In this document: positions 16,466 to 26,123 of the stretch, one piece after another
Position numbering within the stretch: the first letter of the stretch is position 1
How the letters are laid out: the number at the start of each line of letters is the position of its first letter
Source: a virus
Direction: 5' to 3' (one strand)
IMG/VR virus record: IMGVR_UViG_3300017598_000553
Span: 1 to 54,421 of that record
DNA length: 54,421 bases
Made by a program: the position numbers and the translations under genes
Notes under the pieces: model-generated
Seen by the model: only the letters and a program-made list of their open reading frames with translations
The model's database searches: none
Told to the model about the DNA's origin: nothing

Positions 16466-17269
16466 ATGGCAATTGAACAATATTTAAAAGAAATCCGAAA
16501 GTTTCCTCCTTTTACAAAAGAAGAAGAAAGAATAGTTATAGATAAAGCTAAAGCTGGTAACAGACAAGCCTATGACGAACTTATGAATCGGAACTTGAGG
16601 TTTGTGGTAAGTGTGGCTAAAAAATATCAAAATCAAGGGTTACCACTGGACGAACTAATACAAGAAGGAAACTTCGGATTAATTACAGCTTTTAAAAAAT
16701 TCGAAGTTGATCGTAACTTTAAATTTATAACTTATGCTGTCTGGTGGATTCGTCAGTCAATTATGAAAGCAATTCATGATAATGCTAGAGTAATAAGATT
16801 ACCTCTAAATGTTATTATGGAATTATCTAAATTAAATAAAGTTAAAAAAGAATTAGAACAAGAATTAGGTAGAAGCCTAACAACCGACGAATTGTTAGAA
16901 CTTACAGATAACGAAGAAGTAGCGAATGCTGTTAAATATAATTATGGAATTATTGACATAGATGCACCAAGGACAGAAAATGACAAAGATCTAAATCATA
17001 TACTTCCTAATAAATCTGCAGCAGACATGCAAATAACAATTGAAGATATAAAAGATGAACTAAAATATATTTTAGATGATTTTTCTGAAAGAGAACGAGA
17101 TATTTTAATAATGTATTTTGGTATAGACCAAATTAGACCCTATACTTTAAAAGAAATTGGTGTCGACAAAGGTTTAACTAGAGAAAGAATAAGACAAATA
17201 AAAGAAAAAACAATTGGTAAATTAAAAGACGATAAATACTCAAACCAGCTCAGAGAGTACCTTGAATAA
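16466..17269 (+). CDS. RNA polymerase sigma factor, sigma-70 family
   Basis: 267 residues with GGGAG before the ATG. It has region 1.2/2 ('[16 protein letters not shown]', '[19 protein letters not shown]', '[17 protein letters not shown]'), the region 2.3-2.4 '-10' reader ('[19 protein letters not shown]'), region 3 and a region 4 helix-turn-helix ('[19 protein letters not shown]'). It resembles primary/RpoD-type factors without the long N-terminal domain. It would redirect host RNA polymerase, plausibly to late phage promoters. It follows the Ubl cassette without a gap. Confidence 0.93.
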   Translation: MAIEQYLKEIRKFPPFTKEEERIVIDKAKAGNRQAYDELMNRNLRFVVSVAKKYQNQGLPLDELIQEGNFGLITAFKKFEVDRNFKFITYAVWWIRQSIMKAIHDNARVIRLPLNVIMELSKLNKVKKELEQELGRSLTTDELLELTDNEEVANAVKYNYGIIDIDAPRTENDKDLNHILPNKSAADMQITIEDIKDELKYILDDFSERERDILIMYFGIDQIRPYTLKEIGVDKGLTRERIRQIKEKTIGKLKDDKYSNQLREYLE

Positions 17270-19063
17270 ATGAATAGCAATCAAAATTATATAGACAAAC
17301 CTGAAAACGTACAAGATGCTATAGATTGGCTGAAACAACAAGACGCTATTGGTATTGATACAGAAACGACCTCTCTTGATCCGCTGACAGGGTTTGTGTT
17401 ATTAATACAGATAGGTACCCCCACAAGACAATATGTATTCGATGTAGCACAAATAGGAGATAAAAAAGTTAAACAACTTTTAACTTCGATAAACCAACCA
17501 AATATTGCAAAGATTCTTCATAATTCTATGTTTGACTACATGCATCTGAAACATAAATTTGGTGTTGGATTAACTAACATGAAATGTACCATGCTTGGAG
17601 AACAGTTAATGTATCAAGGAAAAAAAGGACATCCTTATACTTTAGCTGCAGTAGTTAAAAAATATATTGGGGTTATCTTGGAAAAATCGGTTAGAGAAAC
17701 TTTTCAACATCATAATTTTGGAGACCCTTTTACCGAAGAACAAATTGAATACTCTGCAGAGGATGTTCAATACTCCATTCCCGTATATAATAGTATACTT
17801 CCTTTACTAGCAGCGAGAGAGATGGAAGAATTATATCTTTTAGAAAATGAAGCCGCAGCTGTACTAGGAGACATGACCTTGAATGGTATTTATCTTGATA
17901 AAGATTTATGGATACCTCTTGAAGACCAAGCAAAAATTAGTTTACAAAAAGCCAAAGAAAAGTTAGATGAGCATTTTCAATACTATATTGAAGCTAATGT
18001 ATCTACAGACTTATTTGGTTCGGTAGAACATGTTATAAACTATAACTCCCCAAAACAGCTGCTGCCGAGGCTTAGAGAAGTAACACAACTAGAACTAGCT
18101 AGTACAGATGCAAAATATCTAGAATTTTATAAAGATAAACACAACGTAATTGCAGATTTAATTGATTATAGAAAAGAACAAAAAAAGATTTCAACTTATG
18201 GAACTGCCTTTTTAGAGCATATACATAAACATGATAAAAGGATACATTCTAAATTTAGACAGTTGTACGCACAGACTGGACGAATGAGTTCTAATGAACC
18301 TAATATGATGAATCTTCCCAAAGATCAATCATACAGAACGCCTTTTTGCGTTCAGGATCCAACCTGGAATTTTATTAGTGCCGATTTTAGTGGACAGGAA
18401 CTTAGATTACTTGCACATGCAAGTAAAGAACCTCAAATGATAAAGGCCTTAAAAGACGGAGTAGATTTACATACTTTCTCAGCAAGTCTTTTGTTTAAAA
18501 AAGACTATAATGATATTACACCGGAAGAAAGAAATCAATGTAAAGCTATCACATTTGCACTATTATATGGTGCTGGACCTCAAAAACTTTCTAGAACCTT
18601 GAAGATACCTTATGGAGACGCTAGAAATTTAATGAATAGATATTTTACTGTATTCACAAAAGTAAAGAAATTTATGGATGATGTAGTTGAGCAAGTTCAA
18701 GTAAATAAATATGCCGTGTCACCTTTAGATAAAAGACGAGTAGATTTATTTGGTATTGACTGGGAAAACAAAGCTATGGTTGCGCATGCAATAAATCAAT
18801 CTAAAAATTTGCCTTTTCAGGGTACAGGTGCGTCAACCACTAAATTAGCTTTAGTTAGATTAAATAACAGAATTAAAAAAAGTAAGTATAATGCAAAAAT
18901 TGTGAACGCTATTCATGATGAAATCCTTGTGGAAGTTGCTCCAGAACATACACAAGAAGTAAAAATTGCTATCGAAGAAGAAATGGTAAAAGCATTTAAT
19001 CATTATGCTGATTCAGTCCCAATGGAAGTAACCGCAAAGGTGGGAAAACATTGGATACATTAA
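17270..19063 (+). CDS. polA: DNA polymerase I family (A) with 3'-5' exonuclease
   Basis: 597 residues. Exonuclease motif I 'IGIDTETTSLDP' lies near residue 28, and the later exonuclease motif 'YSAEDVQYSIPVY' near 163. Polymerase motif A 'SADFSGQELRLLAHAS' begins around 369, motif B 'KAITFALLYGAG' at about 424, and motif C 'AIHDEILVE' around 546. There is no 5'-3' exonuclease domain, as is usual for phage replicative family A enzymes. ATG follows the sigma-factor stop directly with no Shine-Dalgarno site. It should be the phage replicase. Confidence 0.95.
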   Translation: MNSNQNYIDKPENVQDAIDWLKQQDAIGIDTETTSLDPLTGFVLLIQIGTPTRQYVFDVAQIGDKKVKQLLTSINQPNIAKILHNSMFDYMHLKHKFGVGLTNMKCTMLGEQLMYQGKKGHPYTLAAVVKKYIGVILEKSVRETFQHHNFGDPFTEEQIEYSAEDVQYSIPVYNSILPLLAAREMEELYLLENEAAAVLGDMTLNGIYLDKDLWIPLEDQAKISLQKAKEKLDEHFQYYIEANVSTDLFGSVEHVINYNSPKQLLPRLREVTQLELASTDAKYLEFYKDKHNVIADLIDYRKEQKKISTYGTAFLEHIHKHDKRIHSKFRQLYAQTGRMSSNEPNMMNLPKDQSYRTPFCVQDPTWNFISADFSGQELRLLAHASKEPQMIKALKDGVDLHTFSASLLFKKDYNDITPEERNQCKAITFALLYGAGPQKLSRTLKIPYGDARNLMNRYFTVFTKVKKFMDDVVEQVQVNKYAVSPLDKRRVDLFGIDWENKAMVAHAINQSKNLPFQGTGASTTKLALVRLNNRIKKSKYNAKIVNAIHDEILVEVAPEHTQEVKIAIEEEMVKAFNHYADSVPMEVTAKVGKHWIH

Positions 19064-19075
19064 TCATAAAACAGA

Positions 19076-19804
19076 ATGGTAAATTATCCTAGTGTAATGT
19101 TAATTGGATTTGGACATCGAGCCAGAAATGGTAAAGATACCGCAGCCAATTACTTAAAAGAAAAATTAGTAAGTTCAAACGTAGAAATAATCCGTTGGGC
19201 AGACGGTGTGTATGAAGAATGTACAAACGCTGATTCTAAATATCCTCTCATATTACAAGAATTTGTAACTTCTGTTAAAACATACTATACAGTTTTAGCA
19301 AACAAAGAAACTGGAGAGAGGTTTGCAATATCTAACTTGACTGATCCTTATCTACATAAAATATTTACAGAAAGAAAAATAACCGAGTATCAGGGAATGA
19401 CCGACAAAGACCCAGAAATACTACAATTCTGGGGAACTAACTATCGTCGAACTCACTGCGATGGAAATTACTGGGTGAATCTCACTATGCAAAAAGCTTT
19501 TGAGTTAGCTAAAGAAATGCAAACCGGATATATTTTAGTTCCAGACACAAGATTTAAAAATGAAGTCGATGCTTTAAGAATAAACGGTGGTTATTATATA
19601 AAAGTGGTTAGAACAAAAGAAGATGGTTCTCAATATATCGCAGACGATAGAGATCCTGACCACCCATCTGAAGCTGAACTGGAAGGTTATCCCGCCGATG
19701 TAACTTTAACAGCAGTAAATGTACCTAAATTAATAGACGAAGTTGATGAATTCTATCACGGATTTATTGACCCGGTACAAATGGCCGCAGCATTTAAACA
19801 ATAG
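19076..19804 (+). CDS. Deoxynucleoside monophosphate kinase
   Basis: 242 residues. A P-loop variant 'GFGHRARNGKDTAANYL' begins near residue 12, 'EILQFWGTNYRR' matches the substrate-binding stretch of T4 gp1-like dNMP kinases, and 'YILVPDTRFKNEVDAL' is the Walker-B-like strand with the Asp-x-Arg lid. It phosphorylates dNMPs released from host DNA or made de novo, working with the dUTPase and reductase upstream. It is the last plus-strand gene; its stop lies inside the terminator stem. Confidence 0.75.
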   Translation: MVNYPSVMLIGFGHRARNGKDTAANYLKEKLVSSNVEIIRWADGVYEECTNADSKYPLILQEFVTSVKTYYTVLANKETGERFAISNLTDPYLHKIFTERKITEYQGMTDKDPEILQFWGTNYRRTHCDGNYWVNLTMQKAFELAKEMQTGYILVPDTRFKNEVDALRINGGYYIKVVRTKEDGSQYIADDRDPDHPSEAELEGYPADVTLTAVNVPKLIDEVDEFYHGFIDPVQMAAAFKQ

Positions 19805-19836
19805 AAGAGGGGCTTACGCCCCCTTTCTATTTTTTT
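19801..19836 (+). terminator. Rho-independent terminator closing the plus-strand block
   Basis: A 13-position stem (19801-19813 with 19818-19830, one mismatch and one G-U) with GGGGC/GCCCC at the top and a TTAC loop is followed by seven T residues. It separates the plus-strand replication genes from the convergent structural genes. The stem may also stop minus-strand transcripts, though the reverse side has a poorer U-tract. Confidence 0.9.
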
Positions 19837-19846
19837 AGCTTAAATT

Positions 19847-20581
19847 TTATACAGCTACTGAACCGTCTGAACTTCCACCAAGCTCATCAATACTGATAGG
19901 ACGTAATGCTGTGCAACGAATGCCAACATCTTCCATAAGTACAGTTTGCTGAGCTGACGCGGAGAATCTATGTGACTGTAAATAGCACTCTTCAAGATAA
20001 AATCCACCATAAGCTTGTTGCTGCATATCATATAATACACAACCAAGACCTAAAGGTTTATTAAAGAATTCTGATGCTATATTAATAAAGAACTCTGCGT
20101 TATTTGATGTATCAAATCCACCAGTAGTAGTTCCAATAAGTACTGGATCTTCTCCAGTAACATTATATGGTTCGCCAGGATTTGATGTCGATGTTTGATC
20201 TGAAGCTACATTAGTAGCAGGTATATATAAGTCAGCACCTCCTTCATTATATACGTAAAGCGCCTGCATTAATGATGGTCCATCAAACAATACTCTAGCC
20301 ATTCCAACCTGTACAGTAGTTCTGCCAGGAACAAAGAATGGTAACTTAGAGCCAATTTCAAACAGTTGTTGAATTTGTTTTGCTTGTGTCACCTGCACGT
20401 TTTGTACCAAACCAATGGGTATTAAGTTAGTAGGAGTGATCGCAGTATCCAATTTTGGCGGACCTGACAGCAACACAACTGATTCTGAAGATAAGAAATC
20501 TCCCGCAGTCGTGTCCAGAGGCTGTGTATGATCACTGGTAAACTTTTCTATCCATGTTTGTAATGTTTTTACACTTGCCAT
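19847..20581 (-). CDS. Probable tail tube protein
   Basis: 244 residues with AAGGAGG six bases before the ATG. It is the gene immediately after the tail sheath on the transcript, the usual place of the tube gene in contractile-tail phages. The sequence is beta-rich ('NVQVTQAKQIQQLFEIGSKL', 'VGMARVLFDG'), with 'GGFYLEECYLQSHRF' and a C-terminal 'DVGIRCTALRPISI' suited to a tube-like barrel. Length is above that of typical tubes (about 140-170) because of an inserted Gly/Thr-rich segment near residues 120-160. Assignment rests on position and fold pattern. Confidence 0.6.
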   Translation of the reverse strand: MASVKTLQTWIEKFTSDHTQPLDTTAGDFLSSESVVLLSGPPKLDTAITPTNLIPIGLVQNVQVTQAKQIQQLFEIGSKLPFFVPGRTTVQVGMARVLFDGPSLMQALYVYNEGGADLYIPATNVASDQTSTSNPGEPYNVTGEDPVLIGTTTGGFDTSNNAEFFINIASEFFNKPLGLGCVLYDMQQQAYGGFYLEECYLQSHRFSASAQQTVLMEDVGIRCTALRPISIDELGGSSDGSVAV

Positions 20582-20592
20582 GTTATTCCTCC

Positions 20593-22203
20593 TTAGAATA
20601 GTAAGGTTACTTTAATATAATTAACTGGATACTTAACTTTAATATCCACGGTTACTCTGATAGTATCCGGTGCGATATCATCAACAGCAACTGATAATAT
20701 TTTCATATCTGCTATTCTACCTTCTCGTGTCAGATACAAGGAAATACTAATTAATATTGAATTAACAAGCTTTAAGAATGCCGGTGTAATAGTATATCTA
20801 CCTATGTAAGGTACCATTGATTTTCTAATGAACTTAGCTACATAATCAAGAGCCTTGACAATACTTAATTCTCTTTTAGATACCTGAGTCATATCAGTAG
20901 TTAACTGATGTCTAGATACTATAGGAGCACTAGGATTTGTCTGAACCATAATATAAGTTCCGCCCTCAGCCATTATATTCAGTTGTGCTTCATTAAAATA
21001 ATCGCCAGAACCGTAAGTTTCTTCTAATCCTGTAGTTGGTAAATTAGTTAAAGGTTGTTCTGGGAACTCCCCAATAATTTGTCCTACTACCATAGCTGGG
21101 TAGTAATAACCAGGAACAGGAACTTTTACTGTTACCATACCATCTCCACCTGCCCATCCAGCGTCTTTGACTTCTGCCCATATTGCAGCAGTAATCTCTG
21201 TACCAGCTTTATACTTCTTGTTGTTTATAAACGCATCAAATGCAAATTTTGCTTTTAAAGCATAAGATGCAAACCCCGCAGAAGTTCCAGTAAAGCTATT
21301 AGCAATCCATGTCGGGCTAATTGTACTGATATGACGAGTTTCTGTTATATATGCCACATCTGGGTGTGTAATAACAACTCTTCTATCAAGATAAGCAATA
21401 TTTGCATCTCTTATAGATGTCGCTGTGGTCGTTTTTTCTGTGTTGTCTGTTGAGAAAGCTGTTCCTGCCCAAAAACCTGAAAGGTCCTGATTCATGATAG
21501 CAATTCTCTCTTTTTTATTTATAGCTAATGATTGTGTATCTACATGAGTTTGCATTGCGCCTATAGTTATATTATGTGTAACTGGTGCAATAGCATACAC
21601 TTCTCTCGTACTAAGTAAACTATCAACAGCGTTTTCCATATCTACTTGACCAACCCCTGACACATTTAATACATTCATTTCACGACCAGAATTTAACATT
21701 GCTAGTCTTGCACCAAATGCTAGCGGGTTCCAAGATACGGGTTCTCCAATAGTTTCTTCTACATCAGCCAGCGAATAAAGATTTTTATATCCATAGTCAC
21801 TAGCATTCTTAAGTGCTAGAAAGCCTATTCTTATTTGGTATAAATTACTTTGGTATGCTGCATTTGCTGATATAGTTACTGTATCATTGGCTACTGTGTA
21901 ATCATCTGTGTAAACTAGATGAGTCACATCCCCTATTCCGTTTCCAGAAACTGTAATTAAATCTACTACAACCATTTCTTCCAAATCACCTACTTGATAG
22001 AAAACAGAATTAATTCCGCTAAGTATAACATCTGTAGACTGTCCGTCATAAGTGGTTCCTTCGACAATTGATAGATCTGAAGAAGGATCTTGCCAATGGT
22101 ATCCATTACCAATAAGTACGCCTTCAAGATCTGGGGTAATTAACGCAGGAGTAGTTGTTTTAGCTTCTTGTACAATTTCAACTCCGGGTTTTACATAAGC
22201 CAT
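20593..22203 (-). CDS. Contractile tail sheath protein
   Basis: 536 residues with GGAGG upstream. The N-terminus 'MAYVKPGVEIVQEAKTTTP' is the usual sheath opening. The C-terminal domain has 'YVAKFIRKSMVPYIGRYTIT', a long helix and the closing strands 'IRVTVDIKVKYPVNYIKVTL', as in sheath subunits whose C-terminal strand interlocks with neighbours. Between them is a large variable region of surface beta domains. It defines the phage as having a contractile tail. Confidence 0.88.
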   Translation of the reverse strand: MAYVKPGVEIVQEAKTTTPALITPDLEGVLIGNGYHWQDPSSDLSIVEGTTYDGQSTDVILSGINSVFYQVGDLEEMVVVDLITVSGNGIGDVTHLVYTDDYTVANDTVTISANAAYQSNLYQIRIGFLALKNASDYGYKNLYSLADVEETIGEPVSWNPLAFGARLAMLNSGREMNVLNVSGVGQVDMENAVDSLLSTREVYAIAPVTHNITIGAMQTHVDTQSLAINKKERIAIMNQDLSGFWAGTAFSTDNTEKTTTATSIRDANIAYLDRRVVITHPDVAYITETRHISTISPTWIANSFTGTSAGFASYALKAKFAFDAFINNKKYKAGTEITAAIWAEVKDAGWAGGDGMVTVKVPVPGYYYPAMVVGQIIGEFPEQPLTNLPTTGLEETYGSGDYFNEAQLNIMAEGGTYIMVQTNPSAPIVSRHQLTTDMTQVSKRELSIVKALDYVAKFIRKSMVPYIGRYTITPAFLKLVNSILISISLYLTREGRIADMKILSVAVDDIAPDTIRVTVDIKVKYPVNYIKVTLLF

Positions 22204-22222
22204 TTATATATCCTCCAATAAA

Positions 22223-22981
22223 TTATTTTAACATATCAGAAATTAGTTTAACTTGAGCTACAGGTGGTGCTAATGACCACAGTGCTGTTTCTTGTAATCC
22301 ACCGCTTGTTCTAGATACAAGGGATTCATTTTTCTTTCCAGAGCCCAATAAAAAAGTTCCAGCACCGAATCCTATTGGGGTCAATGCCATAGCGCCTGGG
22401 ACTGCACCTTTTCTTTTTTTCACTATATAATCACCAGCGCTAGTTCTTCCCTGTATAGGTCTGTTAAATCTTTCATGTTTAAATAAACCTTTGCCCTGAA
22501 TTTTGGTTTTTTTCAACCTACTTTTTATTGCTTTAGGTATTATTTTAGGTCCAGTTAGTGTGGCTGTTTCTTTTGAGATAACTTTATATCTGGCACCTCT
22601 TACTTGATCTTTCAATAAATGACCAAAGTTTTTAGCTAGAGTTGTAGCATTTGTAGAAAGAGATTTACCCTTACCTACACCTTCACTAACTCTGCGAAAG
22701 GCATGTGCCGTATCTCCAAATTCTCTTAAAATGTATTTCTCAACACCACCAACATTTTTTGCATAAGTTTCTACTTTAACGGGTTTCTTTAAGGCTCCTT
22801 TTGGCAATGCAAACACGGGGCCTTTATGTTTCTCAAGGACTTTTAATCCTTCCTTGATGCCCTTAGTACCTGCTACCAAATCCACGTTTTTCAAAACTTT
22901 TACTATAGTTTTTAAACCAGCCTGCTTTTCTAATTCATTTAAAAAACTAGCTAAAACTATTTCTTCTGATAGTTTGTTCAT
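22223..22981 (-). CDS. Hypothetical basic virion-associated protein
   Basis: 252 residues, strongly basic, with AAAGGAG before the start. The N-terminus is helical ('EEIVLASFLNELEKQAGLK') and contains the L-x-K-x-A motif that recurs in head-region proteins. The middle is Lys/Gly-rich and the end has a weakly hydrophobic 'AMALTPIGFGAGTFLLG' segment. No enzyme motif. Position between sheath and tail-completion genes suggests a virion or ejected protein. Family not recognised. Confidence 0.55.
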   Translation of the reverse strand: MNKLSEEIVLASFLNELEKQAGLKTIVKVLKNVDLVAGTKGIKEGLKVLEKHKGPVFALPKGALKKPVKVETYAKNVGGVEKYILREFGDTAHAFRRVSEGVGKGKSLSTNATTLAKNFGHLLKDQVRGARYKVISKETATLTGPKIIPKAIKSRLKKTKIQGKGLFKHERFNRPIQGRTSAGDYIVKKRKGAVPGAMALTPIGFGAGTFLLGSGKKNESLVSRTSGGLQETALWSLAPPVAQVKLISDMLK

Positions 22982-23005
22982 ATATCTCCTTTTTTAGGAT
23001 TGGAA

Positions 23006-23995
23006 CTAATTAGTAATACTTATAAATGGATCGGGGCTCGCTACTTCTTCTGTTTGGGTCAGACCTGATTCTGTATTAAATATATAATCAGTTAGCCCAG
23101 ACACAGTATAAGTACCACTTATAATTATTGCATTGTTCAAAACATAATAGCCATACACAGCGCCACTAAGTACAGTATAGGTAGTATTTTCTCCATCATA
23201 ATCTCCTACAAGTTCTGATGTGACTGTTTCTAAATCTACTGCATTTACAAAACTAACGTTTATAGCTTCTGTATTATCTGCCGGTGGATTTGTAAACTCA
23301 ACCGTTGTACCATTATTTGTTATCTTGTAATCTATGTTTTCATATACTGGAATATCTACAGTAACTGTTCCAGTAGTTGTCTCTCTAGGTATCTGAACAA
23401 CAACCTCTATGTTATTTAATTTGCCTGCTTTTTCTACAGTTTTCTGTGCTATAAATCCTAAACTTACTGTGACTCCCATTGCTTCTATTTCAGATGTTGT
23501 TTTTACAATTCTTTCATCGCCAATTGAAAGTCCCGTAGTCTTATGAATACCATATTTTCTTAATTCTTGTTTGTACCCACTAAGGGCTATAAACAATTTA
23601 TTTGCTATTTCTTCTGCTTCTATACCATTTTTTGAAAGAACATTATAAGTAATAGAACCACGTAACAAATCAGTAAATGAAAAATCTAACCATCTATCTC
23701 CACTAGGTTCGGGAGACAATGTATCTACCTTCTTACTTGAAAGAACACTATTTTGTCCATCTTGCCCACGTATTGTATCTGTCCAACCAAAACTTCCACG
23801 AGATAATACTATTGCTGGTCTCTTTTCTATAACACCCAGATCTACTGCAAACTTATCAGCAATTATAATTTTAGTTGTTTGCGGGTTACTATCCCATGTA
23901 AACTTAGTATCTAGCGAAAAATATCCTTGAGCAAAACTTAGAAACGTGTGTTTAATCCACAGGTTTATATTATTGTAAGGATTGTATAGTTGCAT
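23006..23995 (-). CDS. Tail terminator/completion-like protein with C-terminal beta domain
   Basis: 329 residues. The first about 195 residues ('LWIKHTFLSFAQGYF', 'RPAIVLSRGSFGW', 'GSITYNVLSKNGIEAEEIAN') resemble phage tail-completion proteins of the neck, which join tail and head. Residues 200-329 are a Thr/Val-rich beta domain ('VVVQIPRETTTGTVTVDIPV'), likely an Ig-like decoration. Its start codon overlaps the upstream stop (TAATG). Function by position and pattern; not certain. Confidence 0.5.
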   Translation of the reverse strand: MQLYNPYNNINLWIKHTFLSFAQGYFSLDTKFTWDSNPQTTKIIIADKFAVDLGVIEKRPAIVLSRGSFGWTDTIRGQDGQNSVLSSKKVDTLSPEPSGDRWLDFSFTDLLRGSITYNVLSKNGIEAEEIANKLFIALSGYKQELRKYGIHKTTGLSIGDERIVKTTSEIEAMGVTVSLGFIAQKTVEKAGKLNNIEVVVQIPRETTTGTVTVDIPVYENIDYKITNNGTTVEFTNPPADNTEAINVSFVNAVDLETVTSELVGDYDGENTTYTVLSGAVYGYYVLNNAIIISGTYTVSGLTDYIFNTESGLTQTEEVASPDPFISITN

Positions 23996-24186
23996 TATAT
24001 CTCAAGTCGTTTATATAAAAAGTCTTTTACAGGGATAGGATCAGTTCCTAAATCTTGTTCAATGTATTTGCGCTTGTGTTTCTTTTGAGCACGTTTTCTT
24101 GCAAGTTCGACAATATTCATATCTGAACGAAAACTTTCGCCCACATTATCGACCCTTTTCAAAGTATACGAATACGCAATTCCCAT
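23995..24186 (-). CDS. Small basic hypothetical protein
   Basis: 63 residues, basic in the middle ('ELARKRAQKKHKRKY'), ending 'VKDFLYKRLEI'. Its stop shares bases with the start of the tail-completion gene, which supports it being translated. No Shine-Dalgarno site is visible at its own ATG. No family recognised. Confidence 0.5.
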   Translation of the reverse strand: MGIAYSYTLKRVDNVGESFRSDMNIVELARKRAQKKHKRKYIEQDLGTDPIPVKDFLYKRLEI

Positions 24187-24205
24187 GGTTTATTAGAATA
24201 TATTG

Positions 24206-25375
24206 TTATTTTGCATTATAGTCAAGTTCTTCTTCAGTTAAGTTTTTTATAGCTACAAAATGAGTGATTTCTGTACCTGTTGCTTTTACTGGGGATATAA
24301 TTTGTATGTCCTCAAAAATAGTCCCATCTTTCTTTTTATTAAACAACCTACCCTTCCATATTTTATCAGATATAATATGGTCCCACATATCTTTATAGAA
24401 TTTATCATCGTGTTTTCCGGATTTTAAGATGCGCGGAGTTTGGCCTTTTACCTCATCAAGAGTATACCCATAAATTCTAGTAAAAGCCGGATTAACCCAT
24501 AAAATCTCACCGTCAATTTTAGTAATCACTACACTATTAGGAATTGCTTTGATAGCTTCACTTTTAACTTTAAGCCATGCCCTATCTTTTATTTCTTGTG
24601 TAACATTGCTTATCATGGTGATAATGCTATCTTGTTCTTCGATAGCAAACATCGTAATATCTAACAGGCGTTCTTTTCCTTTTGAATCTTTTATTTGTAC
24701 CAGATCCCAGTGTGCAAAACCCTTCTTTTTTATGGTATTCATTACTAAAGTTTTTACTCTTTTTGATTCTTCAGGATCAGGGTAAGCAGATTCAAAAAAT
24801 TTGTCAAAGTCTTGTGCCACATCCAGTGGCCATCCAATAATATTACTAAAATTAGAATTTAGGTACTTGGTTTCACCTTTACTTATAGATTTTACTCCTA
24901 ACCCAATAGGCATGTTCTCCATAATTTGAAATATAAACTCATTACTTTCTTCAAGTTTTTTATGTGCAGCCTTTCTTTCAGAAATATCATGCACAGTAAC
25001 TATAGTTCTTTGTTTACCATTTTGGCCTATCGTGTCAAAATTTATATTTACTGGAACCCAATTGCCAGAACAAGTCTTTAGTTCTGTTTCTACTTCAACA
25101 TTCCCTTCACACTTTTCTTTTAAATTCTCTGTTTCTGCAAGCTCTTTAGTTAAAAATTCACTAAACTTGTGCATGTGTATTAAATGTGGGTCATCACATT
25201 CAAAAAACCCCATTGTGACCGGGTTAAACCGAATAATTACACAATTTTCTAAAACCAATTTAGGATCTTTAGACAATTCAAAAGCAGACTTATAAAATTC
25301 AAAATTCTGTAGTAGCTGCTCTTCGAATCTTTGTTCACTATCTATACTAATATTTTTACTAAACAAATTTTTCAT
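24206..25375 (-). CDS. Three-PAS-domain sensory protein without output domain
   Basis: 389 residues. PAS1 (about 25-130, degenerate) ends in 'RTIVTVHDISERKAA', PAS2 (about 148-262) ends 'IITMISNVTQEIKDRA', and PAS3 (about 270-385) has 'SVVITKIDGEILWVNPAFTR', 'GQTPRILKSGKH' and a PAC end 'THFVAIKNLTEEE'. PAS modules bind haem, flavin or small ligands, or dimerise. There is no kinase, cyclase, GGDEF or DNA-binding domain and no membrane segment. Start and stop contexts show TAATG coupling to the membrane-protein gene upstream. Function unknown; it may signal through a partner protein. Confidence 0.88.
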   Translation of the reverse strand: MKNLFSKNISIDSEQRFEEQLLQNFEFYKSAFELSKDPKLVLENCVIIRFNPVTMGFFECDDPHLIHMHKFSEFLTKELAETENLKEKCEGNVEVETELKTCSGNWVPVNINFDTIGQNGKQRTIVTVHDISERKAAHKKLEESNEFIFQIMENMPIGLGVKSISKGETKYLNSNFSNIIGWPLDVAQDFDKFFESAYPDPEESKRVKTLVMNTIKKKGFAHWDLVQIKDSKGKERLLDITMFAIEEQDSIITMISNVTQEIKDRAWLKVKSEAIKAIPNSVVITKIDGEILWVNPAFTRIYGYTLDEVKGQTPRILKSGKHDDKFYKDMWDHIISDKIWKGRLFNKKKDGTIFEDIQIISPVKATGTEITHFVAIKNLTEEELDYNAK

Positions 25376-26121
25376 TATAGTTTTTTACCATTAAAAGTTA
25401 AACCACTTAATTCTCCGTTCATTGATCTTAGAGCTAACACTACATCCTCTAAAAGCCCCGAACGAAATATAATTCGAGCATCATTTAAAAAAGTATTTAA
25501 TGCTTCATTTGTCTCTATATCTGCCATGAAAGTTGATGACAACACATCTGCTAAAAGTAAATCAATTCTGTGTTTATATAAAGCACTATACTTATCAATA
25601 AGCGGCTGTGGAAGTTGTCTTTCTTTCCAGTTTTCAGTTGTCTCTTCTACCATATGAAATATACAAGCCCGTAATTTTTTCCGAAAATCTGTAGCATCAA
25701 TAAATTTAGGATTATCATAAATGAATTCCTTGAGTATATCTCTATAAGTATCAAGTTGTATTGTGATAATACATCGCATGGCTTCTGTTCTACCCTCACT
25801 GCCAAAATGCTTATGACGCACATCGTTCTCAAGCATATCTTCTATAGTATCAAAAATTAAATGGTCTGATAAAGGAGGTCTTACAAGTAACTTCTTTTTC
25901 TTTCGTTCAAACAAAAAATACCGCAAGAAAAATATAGCTACACTAGAAATTCCCGGAATAAGTGGTGCCCAATCAATCTTTTCAGGTTGATCAAGTATTT
26001 GTTCTGGTACTTCATAAGTAGGTATATCGAATTTATCATGCTCATACATAACAAACCAAATAATACTGCCAAACAACACTCCTGCTAAAACACCGTTTAT
26101 AATCTTGTCCCACAGTTTCAT
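25375..26121 (-). CDS. Two-span membrane protein with helical cytoplasmic domain (possible holin)
   Basis: 248 residues. Two hydrophobic segments, about 8-25 ('IINGVLAGVLFGSIIWFVM') and 52-70 ('PLIPGISSVAIFFLRYFLF'), flank a short acidic loop. A Lys-rich stop 'ERKKKK' then puts the remaining 175 residues in the cytoplasm. That domain is helical with no known motif. It starts two bases after the amidase stop and its own stop overlaps the PAS gene start. Position beside the endolysin suggests a holin or lysis-control protein, but the large C-terminal domain is unusual for a holin. Confidence 0.6.
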   Translation of the reverse strand: MKLWDKIINGVLAGVLFGSIIWFVMYEHDKFDIPTYEVPEQILDQPEKIDWAPLIPGISSVAIFFLRYFLFERKKKKLLVRPPLSDHLIFDTIEDMLENDVRHKHFGSEGRTEAMRCIITIQLDTYRDILKEFIYDNPKFIDATDFRKKLRACIFHMVEETTENWKERQLPQPLIDKYSALYKHRIDLLLADVLSSTFMADIETNEALNTFLNDARIIFRSGLLEDVVLALRSMNGELSGLTFNGKKL

Positions 26122-26123
26122 AA

